Positions 19,559 through 29,124 of a DNA stretch of 64,000 nucleotides are shown in pieces. The position numbers and the translations under genes are program-made. A model generated the notes under the pieces. It saw nothing but the letters and a program-made list of their open reading frames with translations. It did no database searches and was not told the origin of the DNA. Numbering within the stretch: position 1 is the first letter of the stretch; each line of letters opens with the position of its first letter. This DNA is from an uncultured Flavobacteriaceae bacterium (GTDB lineage: Bacteria; Bacteroidota; Bacteroidia; Flavobacteriales; Flavobacteriaceae), in assembly GCA_943788095.1 (NCBI GenBank), contig CALSOZ010000001.1, positions 434,001 through 498,000 on the forward strand, in the 5' to 3' direction.

Positions 19559-20233
19559 TTATTTTTTTATGGCGATAAGAAAATCTTTGATTGTAGAAAC
19601 AAGCACAACTAAAGACGCTACTAAGTAAACGAGCCATCCAAAAGCTGGTTCAAATTTGGAACTTGCTGAGGCGCTATACCCACCATAAGATGCGTTGTAG
19701 CTAGTTGAATTAGAGCCATCATATATCAAAATTAAAGACAACCCTACAAGTAACAATAACAACCCTAATGCACTTGAATATTTAAATCTTTTGTAGCACA
19801 TTACAATAGTTAAAACAACTAGCAAAAGTGCAGGGATGCCCACATCGGTGGAAACACCCATTATGTTAGCACTAGCACTAGAGTAACCAATTCCAGTACC
19901 GCCAGCGCTAGCCTTGTACTCTACCCATGGAAGAAACAATGAAATTAAGGCAACAATACAACTTCCTAAAGCCACATAGTTTGGTTTTGTAATTGGTAGA
20001 AAAATAGACCCTGAATTAGTGTTTATTTCACTAGTATTCTCTTTTGGTTTGTAAGATTTAACATTTTCAAACGCTTTTTTAAAGACGGTTTCTTCATTTA
20101 CAAGTATATAAAGACCGTAGCCGAGGGCGGCAATAAATGTAACTACTGCTAAAAAAGAAGATTCAAATAACGCAAAAATTATATTTAATAGTCCTCCTAC
20201 AAAAAATAGATAACCTAGTTTATTTCTTTCCAT
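19559..20233 (-). CDS. Small multi-pass membrane protein of unknown function
   Basis: The 224-residue protein has two N-terminal hydrophobic segments (residues 8-45), a polar linker of about 45 residues, and then three or four more (around 85-105, 133-150, 155-172, 195-222). A Gly/Ser/Tyr/Ala-rich loop (SYNASYGGYSASASSKF) lies before the last segment, and another (ASAGGTGIGYSSASANI) earlier. I do not recognise the family. It is divergent from the propeller/wHTH gene at 20323, with 89 bp between the starts, so it may be controlled by or linked with that protein; this is inference only. Confidence 0.6.
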   Translation of the reverse strand: MERNKLGYLFFVGGLLNIIFALFESSFLAVVTFIAALGYGLYILVNEETVFKKAFENVKSYKPKENTSEINTNSGSIFLPITKPNYVALGSCIVALISLFLPWVEYKASAGGTGIGYSSASANIMGVSTDVGIPALLLVVLTIVMCYKRFKYSSALGLLLLLVGLSLILIYDGSNSTSYNASYGGYSASASSKFEPAFGWLVYLVASLVVLVSTIKDFLIAIKK

Positions 20234-20322
20234 GATTTTTTTTTTAATTCAAACGCTAAATTAAATAGTTATAACTTTACAACGAGTTTTTAATATTACG
20301 TTACACTAAATATCCTGTATTT

Positions 20323-21612
20323 ATGAATTTTGTTTTTAGTCTGTTTTTTTATCTTATTTACCCAAGCCCAGAACTTATAAAAGATCACTATTTTACATTC
20401 TATCACAAAGAGATGTTTTATATAATTGAAAAGGATTCTATTCATCAAACATTGGATGGAAGAGAATTTAAATCATGGTCACATGAAAACTCTTTGGATC
20501 ATTTTAATTTTGGATTTTTAAATGCAGACGACCAAACGTATTTAATTTCAGAAGGAGGGGGAGTAGTGTACCTTTTTGAAGAGATGTTACTAAATCGAAT
20601 AGACAATTCATTTGAACATAAGAACAAGTTTTTCTCCTATGATTTTATTTTAGGAAGCAAAGTTTATTCATTTGGTGGTTATGGACTACTAGATGATAAT
20701 AATTTAATTTCTAAGTTTGATTTAAATTTTAAGGAATGGTCAGAGCATCTCACACAGGGAACTAAACCACCCAAACAAAGATATTCAATCGGACAAGTAA
20801 TAGATTCTGTTTTATACATAGGGGGAGGAATATCTAAGCATATTGATAAAGACTTTAATTTAACTACTACAAATCAAAATAACTTTTGGCAACATGATTT
20901 TAGGAACAAAAGTTGGAATTATGTTGGTAAGGCGGATCACTTATTTTCAGAATTAATAAATAAGTTTTACAAAAAACACCTTATTCAATTCAATGAAAAC
21001 ACTCTTGTAATTACACAAGATGAAGTTTTTGAGCTTGATATAAAAAACAATAAACTAATCATTTATAATGATATAAATGAAAACCTTTTATTCAATTTGG
21101 ATCAAATTGTATTTGATCCAGATAAAGATTTATTTATGCTCACTAAATTAAATGACGAAAAAGGTTCACTAGATCTTTTCTTTTTAAATCGAGATAAGCT
21201 GCTAGGTAATGATACGATGTCTCATAAACTTTACTCTAGTAAATGGACGTTTAGTTACTATTTATTTCCCTTTGTGTTACTCGTTTTTATTTTGTTTGTA
21301 GTAAAACGTAGGACTAAAAAGGATGCTTTGAGTGTGATTAAAAAAAATATGTCGAATATAAAAAATGAGTTTAGCGACCATGAATATTTCATCCTGGAAA
21401 TTCTAATGAACCATCATCCTAACCCAGTTCAATTCCCTTCTCTTTTGTCTGAATACGAGCCCCATATGTCCTATGAATCTAGAATAAAAAAACTCCGTCT
21501 TTCAATGTCAAATATTGATGAAGTAATAAGTAAATATACTAAAAAGAGAGGATTGATATTTAGTAAGAATAAAAATGATAAAAGAATCAAGCAAGTATCT
21601 TTATCAAAATAA
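20323..21612 (+). CDS. Membrane-anchored kelch-like propeller with cytoplasmic winged-helix-like tail
   Basis: The 429-residue protein begins with a hydrophobic signal segment. It continues with about 290 residues of kelch-type blades (KVYSFGGYGLLDDNNLISKF, SVLYIGGGISKH, FWQHDFRNKSWNYVG), then one transmembrane helix (SYYLFPFVLLVFILFVVK, about 307-325), and ends in a basic cytoplasmic region of about 100 residues. That tail (EFSDHEYFILEILMNHHPNP, ESRIKKLRLSMSNIDEVI) looks like a winged helix. The layout suggests a one-component sensor with a periplasmic propeller and DNA- or protein-binding tail, smaller than the classical Y_Y_Y/LuxR type. Three broken relatives of the tail lie in the same 4.5 kb. 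A strong terminator follows. Function is unknown. Confidence 0.6.
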   Translation: MNFVFSLFFYLIYPSPELIKDHYFTFYHKEMFYIIEKDSIHQTLDGREFKSWSHENSLDHFNFGFLNADDQTYLISEGGGVVYLFEEMLLNRIDNSFEHKNKFFSYDFILGSKVYSFGGYGLLDDNNLISKFDLNFKEWSEHLTQGTKPPKQRYSIGQVIDSVLYIGGGISKHIDKDFNLTTTNQNNFWQHDFRNKSWNYVGKADHLFSELINKFYKKHLIQFNENTLVITQDEVFELDIKNNKLIIYNDINENLLFNLDQIVFDPDKDLFMLTKLNDEKGSLDLFFLNRDKLLGNDTMSHKLYSSKWTFSYYLFPFVLLVFILFVVKRRTKKDALSVIKKNMSNIKNEFSDHEYFILEILMNHHPNPVQFPSLLSEYEPHMSYESRIKKLRLSMSNIDEVISKYTKKRGLIFSKNKNDKRIKQVSLSK

Positions 21613-21696
21613 TTCACAAAATATATGCCCTTAAGTTTATTAATAGCTTCATATTTTGTTTCGAAAACAGCTCAATTGGGTGTACAGATAAAAAGC

Positions 21697-21720
21697 CGAA
21701 ACGCAAGTTTCGTTTTTTTT
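21697..21720 (+). terminator. Rho-independent terminator after the propeller/wHTH gene
   Basis: The stem is CGAAAC (21697-21702) with GTTTCG (21707-21712) around a GCAA tetraloop, followed by eight T residues. This is a classical strong terminator 84 bp past the stop codon. Confidence 0.85.
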
Positions 21721-21801
21721 GTTTTCTGTAACGAGTAAAGCGACTCCTTTAGTTTTGCTTTGTCAAGACATTCTTTTTCATTGAGATTTTTATTAAATGT
21801 A

Positions 21802-22160
21802 ATTAAGTGGCGTTTTATCCTATCTTTGAAGTAATGCGAGACCTCGCTAAAACATTCAATCTTTTGACCTCAAATAATAATTTAGTCTTTTCAATTTCCA
21901 AAAACAAAACCGACCGACGAATCCGCGATTATACATTGTCAAAAGAATTTAAAATCATAGTTAAAAAGTAAACCCTGTCTTTAATTGTTTATACAATAAT
22001 TTTAGGGATTTAAAATTTGAGTTGCTATAATATCTCTATCCGGAGACATAAAAAAACCAAAACGAAAGCTTTAGTTTTTTTATCCATTAGGATTGATTTA
22101 TATTGTACAGTCAATTAATCCACCAATTCAAAATAAATCTTTGCGAGTACATCCGAATCC
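21802..22160. repeat. 359-bp direct repeat, copy 2
   Basis: This is the second copy of 17978-18336, colinear and almost identical. Its right end cuts off the lipoprotein gene tail after 46 bp (22115-22160, minus strand) and joins directly to a different coding fragment at 22161. Its left flank shows no IS end. The hairpin noted in copy 1 is also kept, near 22055-22086. Here the copy is clearly out of its native right-hand context. Confidence 0.9.
21807..21971 (+). pseudogene. Remnant of a propeller/wHTH regulator C-terminus (in repeat copy 2)
   Basis: This is the same about 54-residue tail as at 17983-18147, with one visible codon change (GAG to GAT, Glu to Asp). There is an in-frame stop just upstream (21804-21806) and no preceding homologous frame, so it cannot be expressed as a full protein. 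Confidence 0.5.
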
Positions 22161-22388
22161 ACCTTTAAAACAAGTGACCTTTATGACCTTTTGTATGATC
22201 CTTCATTGCACCCAAATCACGTGTATAAAGTTATTACTTATGAGTTGAAAAAAATTGAAGACTTACTCAAAATAATTACAGGTACAAATTCACCTGTTTT
22301 TGTGAAAAGTAAATACAATAAAGACCGTCGAATCACGATTATTTCTTTGCAATTAAAGGATTATCCTCTTCAAACTAATCTGAAATAA
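22161..22388 (+). pseudogene. Second type of regulator C-terminal fragment
   Basis: Directly after repeat copy 2 the + strand encodes about 75 residues: FKTSDLYDLLYDPSLHPNHV, then ELKKIEDLLKI and VFVKSKYNKDRRITI, then a stop. Its layout matches the tail of the protein at 20323 (FPSLLSEYEPHMSYESRIKK, then IDEVISKY and IFSKNKNDKRIKQ). It has no ATG, only a TTG at 22191, so it is read as the 3' end of a third paralogue whose front was lost at the repeat junction. Confidence 0.5.
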
Positions 22389-22399
22389 CACATCACTAT

Positions 22400-25300
22400 T
22401 TACCGTTTTATAAATTTAAGCGTGTTTGTGGTTGTATTTTCTGAGATTTGAATAAAATAAATTCCAGATGGAAGTGCTTCTACATTAATCTGATTTACCA
22501 TTTTCGCATCCAGCATCTTTTGCCCAGTCACCGTGAAAACGACAACTTCAAACTGTGTTGAATTTCCTAGAATGTTCAGCACAGACTGTGTTGGATTTGG
22601 ATAAATTACCGGGGTTGTAAACACGACATCAGAGATGCTTAGCGGTACAGTATTGTGAGCATCTGGACTCCCATATAGGTTGTTACAACTCCAGCTTTGT
22701 GGAAGGCTGTTATCAAGCTCTGGATCTGTTAACTCGAGCGTGTATCCGGTATCATTTGGACAGACAGGCCATGGTGTTTCGGAGGTGTAAATAACCTGAT
22801 CTTGAAGAATATTATCTGCATCAAATAAACGAACACTATCTCCACCAGACCCTAGCCCAAATCCTAAATCGCCAATATAGTTTGTGATTTCCGGGAATAC
22901 AGCCGTAAAATCTATAGCATCTTTTACGATCACAATAAAGCCTCCTGCATCAATAGAAGTGCCGTTTGGAATCGTATAGATATGAGAATTGTCACTATCT
23001 TTTACAATCCAAAAGGAGATGTCTACGGCATAGGCGTTGGGATTGTGTAATTCAATCCAATCATCTGCATTGAAATCAGGTCCTGAGTTATAATTAATTT
23101 CATTAATAACTAACAATTTTTCGTTTTCTACTGCTGAGAAATTTGGAGTGATTCCAAGAGGTGTTGTTAGGTTCATGCTTATGGTGGCCGTAGTGGCATT
23201 ACTAGCGCCACTCCAGTGTGAAAATTCATAACCTGCTTCTGGAATCGCAGTCAGTTGAATGGGTACCGATTCGAAGTAGTCACCCGTCCAAGCGCTTTCT
23301 TGTATTTTTAGATTTTGATTTACCTCTACAAAGCCTTCAGTAGTATTATTATTTATGATGGTTAAGGGATGGTATTCTGGCAAATTGAAGTTCGATTTAA
23401 GGTGCTCTTTTGCAATCGCTGGTCTTTCGTTTGCAAATGTTTTCATCAGGTCGACGTAGTATCCAACCCATTGATTTATTTCACTAAATCTATCGCCAAT
23501 ATTCACTCCAATCCCTGTGAGTGTAGGGTCTGAACGCCAACGCAGATAATGGTCAATAACTTCTGGTTGAATGGATTGATAGACCTGGTCAATATGTGTA
23601 TTTAAAGCACTAGAAAGAAATCGTGTATTCAATTCGTCTGCATAGCGGTTTATAAATTGGTTTCTAAATCCAATATTTGTAACTAATTTTCTAAATAACA
23701 AGGTGGACCATGCTGGGTTTGGCCAACCAGGTCCATTCGCATCTAATGCGAAACTCAGGGTGTCATGAGTATAATTCTGCTGATCAAAAAATGATGCAAA
23801 TCCAAAATCGGTATCATATAAAATCCAACGCCATTTCCCTTCTGGATGATTCCAGAATTTTATGTTGTTTCCAGGCCAATCAGAATTGCTTATAAAAACA
23901 TTCGTCGCTTGGTAGAGCGCATAATTGGTTAGGTCAATTCGGTCACTAACATATTTAAAATTCGCATCAACACTCAAATTAACAGAACTGATATACCCGA
24001 TCAACTCATTGTATTCGGTATTATCCCCTTCTACAATTTCTGCATTTTTTGTTAGGATGGTAATGTCATCAGCATCAATGTTGTGCTTTGCGGCTAACAT
24101 ATGTTCGTTGTTTTTTTCACGCATATTATACATGCCCCAATAGTCTCCATTAATATAAGTTGCCACCGAATTATGTTCTTGAAAGTCAATTCCAGATCCA
24201 CGCATTAAGCTGGTTACCATGATGTCTTTCATCGAAGATCGCATCCAGTCTTGCCCCGAATTCCTTAAAATAACCGATTGGAAATCGTCATAATTTAGTT
24301 CATCAAAAAAGGGATGGTCAAATTTCGAATCGCCATATTGTCCTCTTGCAAATAATGAGAGCGATCGTTGCCCGTTTTGACCTCGACTCCAGGCGCCATA
24401 TATTTTTATGCCAGCATCAAACTCCGCAGCAATCGTATTGGTGTCGCTTTCATGAAATGAAATATGTACAGGTCGCTCCCAATCTTCCCAAAAGTTAGCA
24501 CCAAAATATGGAATGTTATAGTCGTAACTTCCTTGCGGTCCATAGACATAGATGCCCGTGTCGTCGTTGAATAAATTTTCTGGATCCGTCGTTAAAAATA
24601 CAGTATCTAATTGCTTACTAGACTCTAAAACATAGGTTTTACTAAAACAAGGAGAAGGAAGGTAATTGTCTTGAAAAATACGTGCGCGGACCACGGTATT
24701 TTCACTTATTTGTATGGGCCATACATGAAGTGGGCTTGTTTTGGTTGGAATGGTTGCATCGGTTGTATATCGAATGGATTGCCCACTTAAATTTCCAGAA
24801 AGCGTTAGATTTGTTTGCCCACTTAAATATCCGCCTTCTTTCGAAAAGATTACGCTAGAACCAATGGCCCCTAAAAAATCATTGCTAGAGTTTACAGACC
24901 CAGGGGTCATTTCGGTATAACTAACCAAGCTCCCATTGGTTACCGACACACCATAAGAAGTGTTAGGTGGTAAATTTTCAATGACAACCTGATCTACCAC
25001 TGCGCCTGTTGCATCGCTTAAAGTAAGAGTTTCGGAGTTAGATGCTATTTTAAAATTTGTGTGAAGGTTCCCACTTGTAAGCCCTAGGATTTCTGGCGGG
25101 TTAACACCAGAGCTGTTAGGCGTTGAAAAAACGGCAGATAAAAAAGGGATGATTGTAAAATCGGAAGAGCCTGCGCTAATGTTATGACCTTGGATTGTTA
25201 AAATGTTTTCACCAGCGTTTAATAGACTTTCAGGGTTTGAAATTAAAAAACGCTCGGGAGCACCTCCAGAATACATTAGCGCTTCATGATCTTGGATTGT

Positions 25301-25933
25301 TGGTGAGTTATATGGAGGAGGTACACCATTAATGTTGGCTCTAACAACTTCAGTTCCGTTGATATAAGCCACAAAAGCATCGTCATAATCCATGTCAAGA
25401 ATCAAAGATGTTAGAGTGCTCAAATCGGAAACATTAAAAGAAACTCTTAAATAGACGGATTGTGTTCCGTTTGGCACTTCTGTAGCGTCATCTCCATCGG
25501 CATATCCAAATCCAGAATTGCCTTGCGACCATCCTGAATCATCAAAACTGGCATTTTTCCAATTCGGGTCTGGTTCAGAATTTGGTGTTAAATATTTAAA
25601 GGAATCGCCTTGATTTACCAAAGTCGTTGCAAAAGTCACCTCAGAGCGGTTTTTTGAAGACGCCCATAAAAGTAAATATTGATCTGGGCTAAGGGTCATG
25701 TTTGGAAAAACCCATTTTGTTAAATTTAGAACATCGTCTGATAATCCCCAATTGTTGATCGAAACGCTTTGAGTGCCATAATTATGAAGTTCAATCCAAT
25801 CTGGAGTATCTCCATCTTCATCCGTATATATTGAGTTAGAAGAAGTGACTTCGTTTATTCTTACGGTTTGAGCGGTCACAGTTGACATCAAAACAACAAG
25901 CAGTGTTGATGCGCTTAAAAATTTGTAATTCAT
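22400..25933 (-). CDS. Large T9SS-exported CotH-kinase-type protein with lamin-tail domains
   Basis: The 1177-residue protein has a signal peptide (ending STVTAQ), an N-terminal lamin-tail-like domain (VRINEVTSSNS, DWIELHNYGTQSV), and a galactose-binding-like domain (about 125-270). It then has a chitobiase/hexosaminidase C-terminal-like domain (IRYTTDATIPTKTSP), a CotH kinase-like domain (about 440-760, with SRGQNGQRSLSLFARGQYG, DYWGMYNMREKNN and WRWILYDTDFGFA), a second lamin-tail domain (LLVINEINYNSG, DDWIELHNPNA) and a T9SS sorting domain (IYPNPTQS... ending FIKR). CotH proteins of spore formers are kinases; the role of these secreted Bacteroidota forms is unknown. It is monocistronic and convergent with the region 2 fragments. 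Confidence 0.82.
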   Translation of the reverse strand: MNYKFLSASTLLVVLMSTVTAQTVRINEVTSSNSIYTDEDGDTPDWIELHNYGTQSVSINNWGLSDDVLNLTKWVFPNMTLSPDQYLLLWASSKNRSEVTFATTLVNQGDSFKYLTPNSEPDPNWKNASFDDSGWSQGNSGFGYADGDDATEVPNGTQSVYLRVSFNVSDLSTLTSLILDMDYDDAFVAYINGTEVVRANINGVPPPYNSPTIQDHEALMYSGGAPERFLISNPESLLNAGENILTIQGHNISAGSSDFTIIPFLSAVFSTPNSSGVNPPEILGLTSGNLHTNFKIASNSETLTLSDATGAVVDQVVIENLPPNTSYGVSVTNGSLVSYTEMTPGSVNSSNDFLGAIGSSVIFSKEGGYLSGQTNLTLSGNLSGQSIRYTTDATIPTKTSPLHVWPIQISENTVVRARIFQDNYLPSPCFSKTYVLESSKQLDTVFLTTDPENLFNDDTGIYVYGPQGSYDYNIPYFGANFWEDWERPVHISFHESDTNTIAAEFDAGIKIYGAWSRGQNGQRSLSLFARGQYGDSKFDHPFFDELNYDDFQSVILRNSGQDWMRSSMKDIMVTSLMRGSGIDFQEHNSVATYINGDYWGMYNMREKNNEHMLAAKHNIDADDITILTKNAEIVEGDNTEYNELIGYISSVNLSVDANFKYVSDRIDLTNYALYQATNVFISNSDWPGNNIKFWNHPEGKWRWILYDTDFGFASFFDQQNYTHDTLSFALDANGPGWPNPAWSTLLFRKLVTNIGFRNQFINRYADELNTRFLSSALNTHIDQVYQSIQPEVIDHYLRWRSDPTLTGIGVNIGDRFSEINQWVGYYVDLMKTFANERPAIAKEHLKSNFNLPEYHPLTIINNNTTEGFVEVNQNLKIQESAWTGDYFESVPIQLTAIPEAGYEFSHWSGASNATTATISMNLTTPLGITPNFSAVENEKLLVINEINYNSGPDFNADDWIELHNPNAYAVDISFWIVKDSDNSHIYTIPNGTSIDAGGFIVIVKDAIDFTAVFPEITNYIGDLGFGLGSGGDSVRLFDADNILQDQVIYTSETPWPVCPNDTGYTLELTDPELDNSLPQSWSCNNLYGSPDAHNTVPLSISDVVFTTPVIYPNPTQSVLNILGNSTQFEVVVFTVTGQKMLDAKMVNQINVEALPSGIYFIQISENTTTNTLKFIKR

Positions 25934-26272
25934 ATTACGTTTAAAGTTAATAATCTTAAGTAGTCTTTAAAGAAATCTACAAACAAGTTTTGGTATTTGG
26001 TCTAGCTGTCCGAATTTATGTTACTAATTTTAAAATAACACTTTTATTAAAACTCAAAGATAACAAATAACTCTTTATAGATAACTTATTTTAGATAACT
26101 TACTAAATCCCTGAACATCAATACAGCTAGTGTTTCTAAAATTCAAATAAAATAATTGCTTACAACTGGTTGAGTTGGGTATTGAAGATTCAGATCTGGG
26201 GATTTAAATCACTGATAAACTTATAAAAAAAAGTATAAAGTTCCAAAAAAATAAAAACTTTAACGTTTCAAC
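25934..26272. other. 339-bp intergenic stretch between polA and the CotH gene
   Basis: AT-rich DNA with no convincing gene. On the minus strand, TATCTTTG (complement of 26055-26062) fits the -7 consensus TAnnTTTG and could drive the CotH gene with a leader of about 115 nt; no matching -33 TTG is seen. No strong terminator for polA is visible. Confidence 0.4.
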
Positions 26273-29113
26273 TTAATGCGCTTCGAGCCAATTGACGCCC
26301 CTATCCATTTCCACATCTAGGGGAACACTTAAGGAATAGGCGTTTTCCATTGCTTCTTTGATTAAGGTTTTCATGGTTTCCAACTCAGGCTTGTAAACAT
26401 CAAAAACCAATTCATCATGCACCTGAAGAAGCATTTTGGTTTTAAAGCCACCGGCTTCCAGCTTGTTATGGATGTTAATCATCGCAATTTTAATGATATC
26501 TGCGGCGCTTCCTTGGATGGGAGCATTCACCGCATTGCGTTCTGCAGCTCCTCTGACAATCGCATTTCGAGAGTTGATGTCTTTGAGGTAACGACGTCGG
26601 TTAGAAACCGTTGTCACATAGCCGTGATCTCTTGCAAAATCGACCTGTGAACTCATGTATTTACGAAGTTTTGGATAGGTTTCGTAATAGGTTTCAATCA
26701 GTTCTTTGGCTTCGGTTCGGCTTAAATCCGTTTGATTGCTCAGTCCAAAAGCGGACACCCCATAAATAATTCCAAAGTTGACTGTTTTGGCATTGCCACG
26801 CTGTTCTCTCGTCACTTCTTCCAACGGCACATTAAAGACTTTTGCCGCGGTCGAGGCATGAATGTCTTCACCGTTTTTAAAGGCCTCAATCATGGTTTCC
26901 TCTTCGCTCATGGCTGCAATAACCCGCAATTCAATTTGAGAATAATCCGCTGCCAAAAGGATGTATTCCTCATTTCGTGGAACAAATGCTTTTCGCACTT
27001 GACGCCCGCGTTCGGTTCGGATCGGAATGTTTTGAAGGTTGGGGTTGTTACTGCTCAATCGCCCTGTGGCAGCCACCGTTTGCATGTACTCGGTATGGAT
27101 ATGTCCAGTGCTCTCTAACACTTGTTCGGGCAGTGCATCAACATAGGTGCTTTTCAGTTTGGCAAGACCTCTGTAATCCAATACTTTTTGAATGATGTCA
27201 TGGTCTTTTGCCAAATAAGACAATACATCTTCTGCCGTACTGTACTGACCTGTTTTGGTTTTCTTTGGTTTATCGACCAGCTTCATTTTTTCAAACAAAA
27301 TCACCCCCAATTGTTTGGGTGAGGCGATATTAAAAGTCTCTCCAGCAGCTTCAAATATTTCTGTTTGGAGTCTCTCAATATCATTGTTTAAATCTGCCGA
27401 AAGTGAGTTTAAAAATGCGGTATCTAACTTGATACCTTCTAGTTCCATCGAGGCCAATACTTTGACCAATGGAATTTCTATTTCATTAAATAATTTCAAA
27501 GTATCGGCATCGGTCAGTTCTTTTTTGAAATGACGTGCCAATTGATAGGTAATGTCCGCATCTTCCACGGCATATTCAGTGAGTTTTTCAAGTGATACAT
27601 CGCGCATTGAAAGTTGATTCTTTCCTTTTTTTCCAATAAGATCCGTAATGGAAATAGGGGTGTAGTTTAAATAGGTTTCTGCCAACACCTCCATATTGTG
27701 ACGCATATCAGGGTTGATTAAATAATGCGCAATCATGGTATCAAACAAAGTTCCTTTGACCTCGATATTATATTTGTGCAATACTTTTAAGTCGTATTTT
27801 AAGTTCTGCCCAATTTTCTCAATATGAGTCGCTTCAAAAAAGGGTCTAAATAATTCGATTAATTTTTGGGCTTCCTCAAATGATTCTGGAAATGGAATGT
27901 AAAATCCTTTATGTGCTTCCCACGAAAAGGAAATCCCTACAAGTTCTGCTTTCAACGGATTGAGTCCTGTGGTTTCGGTATCAAAACAGACCGAAGTTTG
28001 GCGCATCAACTGCTTGATAAAGAGTTTCAACCCTAAATCACCTGAAACACTTTGGTAAAAGTGCGGCACTGAAGTGGCGGTTTCTCTGCCGTAGTTTTGT
28101 GTCGCCACAGCCGCTGAAGGTTCGTCTCCACCAAACAAGGAAAATTGTCCAGCTCCTGCATCTGATACCGGTTTAGGTGTTGGTTTCGGAGCAGAATCCT
28201 CTGTCGATGAAGGGGTACTTTCAGGGGATTTTACAGCAAATGTTTTATTAAAATTATCGATCAATCGTCTGAACTCCAAGTCTTGAAAAAGGGCACTCAC
28301 TTTTTCGGTATCGGGTGCAGAGAGTTCAAAACTTTTTGGATCAAATTCCACCGGAACATCCAATAGAATGGTGGCTAATTTTTTAGACAACAATCCAAGT
28401 TCTGCATTGGCCTCAATTTTTTCTTTCATTTTCCCTTTGAGCTCGTGGGTATTTGCCAATAAATTTTCCATGCTGCCATATTGCGCAAGCAGTTTTTTAG
28501 CCGTTTTATCACCCACGCCAGGAAGTCCTGGAATATTGTCGGATGCATCGCCTTTCATCCCTAAGAAATCGATCACTTGAAGCGGGTCTTCAATTTCAAA
28601 TTTTGCTTTGATTTCTTCGACACCCCAAGTTTCATAGCCGCCTCCAAACATGGGGCGGTACATAAAAATATTCTCACTGACCAATTGTGCAAAATCTTTA
28701 TCGGGGGTGACCATAAAGGTTTTATAGCCCTCTTTTTCGGCTTTTTTAGCTAGGGTTCCAATAATATCATCTGCTTCAAATCCTTCTTTGACAATTATAG
28801 GAATGTGCATCGCCTCCAAAATTTCATAGATATAAGGAATGGCTACTTTTATTCCTTCGGGGGTTGCATCTCTATTGGCTTTATATTCTTTAAAAATTTC
28901 AACACGGTCTTTACTCCCGCCTTTGTCAAAACAAACTGCCAAATGATCGGGACGTTCTCTTTTTATAACATCTAATAAAGAGTTGGTAAATCCTAGAATG
29001 GCAGAAGTATCTAGCCCTTTTGAGTTGATTCGAGGGTTTTTGATAAACGCATAATAACCTCTAAAAATGAGAGCATAAGCATCGAGAAGAAATAAGCGTT
29101 TTTGTTCGGCCAT
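26273..29113 (-). CDS. polA: DNA polymerase I
   Basis: The 946-residue polymerase has all three domains. The N-terminal 5'-3' exonuclease starts LFLLDAYALIFRGYYAF and has DFLGMKGDASDNIPGLPGVG. The 3'-5' exonuclease has the DTETTG motif intact near residue 377, so proofreading should work. The C-terminal polymerase domain has AADYSQIELRVIAAMS, NFGIIYGVSAFGL and QVHDELVFDV. It acts in repair and Okazaki fragment processing. A Ser/Thr/Pro-rich linker (about 295-345) separates the first two domains. It is 11 bp downstream of the glycosylasparaginase gene on the same strand, so it may be partly transcribed from the upstream permease promoter. Confidence 0.97.
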   Translation of the reverse strand: MAEQKRLFLLDAYALIFRGYYAFIKNPRINSKGLDTSAILGFTNSLLDVIKRERPDHLAVCFDKGGSKDRVEIFKEYKANRDATPEGIKVAIPYIYEILEAMHIPIIVKEGFEADDIIGTLAKKAEKEGYKTFMVTPDKDFAQLVSENIFMYRPMFGGGYETWGVEEIKAKFEIEDPLQVIDFLGMKGDASDNIPGLPGVGDKTAKKLLAQYGSMENLLANTHELKGKMKEKIEANAELGLLSKKLATILLDVPVEFDPKSFELSAPDTEKVSALFQDLEFRRLIDNFNKTFAVKSPESTPSSTEDSAPKPTPKPVSDAGAGQFSLFGGDEPSAAVATQNYGRETATSVPHFYQSVSGDLGLKLFIKQLMRQTSVCFDTETTGLNPLKAELVGISFSWEAHKGFYIPFPESFEEAQKLIELFRPFFEATHIEKIGQNLKYDLKVLHKYNIEVKGTLFDTMIAHYLINPDMRHNMEVLAETYLNYTPISITDLIGKKGKNQLSMRDVSLEKLTEYAVEDADITYQLARHFKKELTDADTLKLFNEIEIPLVKVLASMELEGIKLDTAFLNSLSADLNNDIERLQTEIFEAAGETFNIASPKQLGVILFEKMKLVDKPKKTKTGQYSTAEDVLSYLAKDHDIIQKVLDYRGLAKLKSTYVDALPEQVLESTGHIHTEYMQTVAATGRLSSNNPNLQNIPIRTERGRQVRKAFVPRNEEYILLAADYSQIELRVIAAMSEEETMIEAFKNGEDIHASTAAKVFNVPLEEVTREQRGNAKTVNFGIIYGVSAFGLSNQTDLSRTEAKELIETYYETYPKLRKYMSSQVDFARDHGYVTTVSNRRRYLKDINSRNAIVRGAAERNAVNAPIQGSAADIIKIAMINIHNKLEAGGFKTKMLLQVHDELVFDVYKPELETMKTLIKEAMENAYSLSVPLDVEMDRGVNWLEAH

Positions 29114-29124
29114 TGGTGTTGTTA

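Noticed and set aside
26417-28580. Several plus-strand frames opposite polA
   Set aside because: All are covered by the clearly coding polA frame and their translations resemble no protein family.
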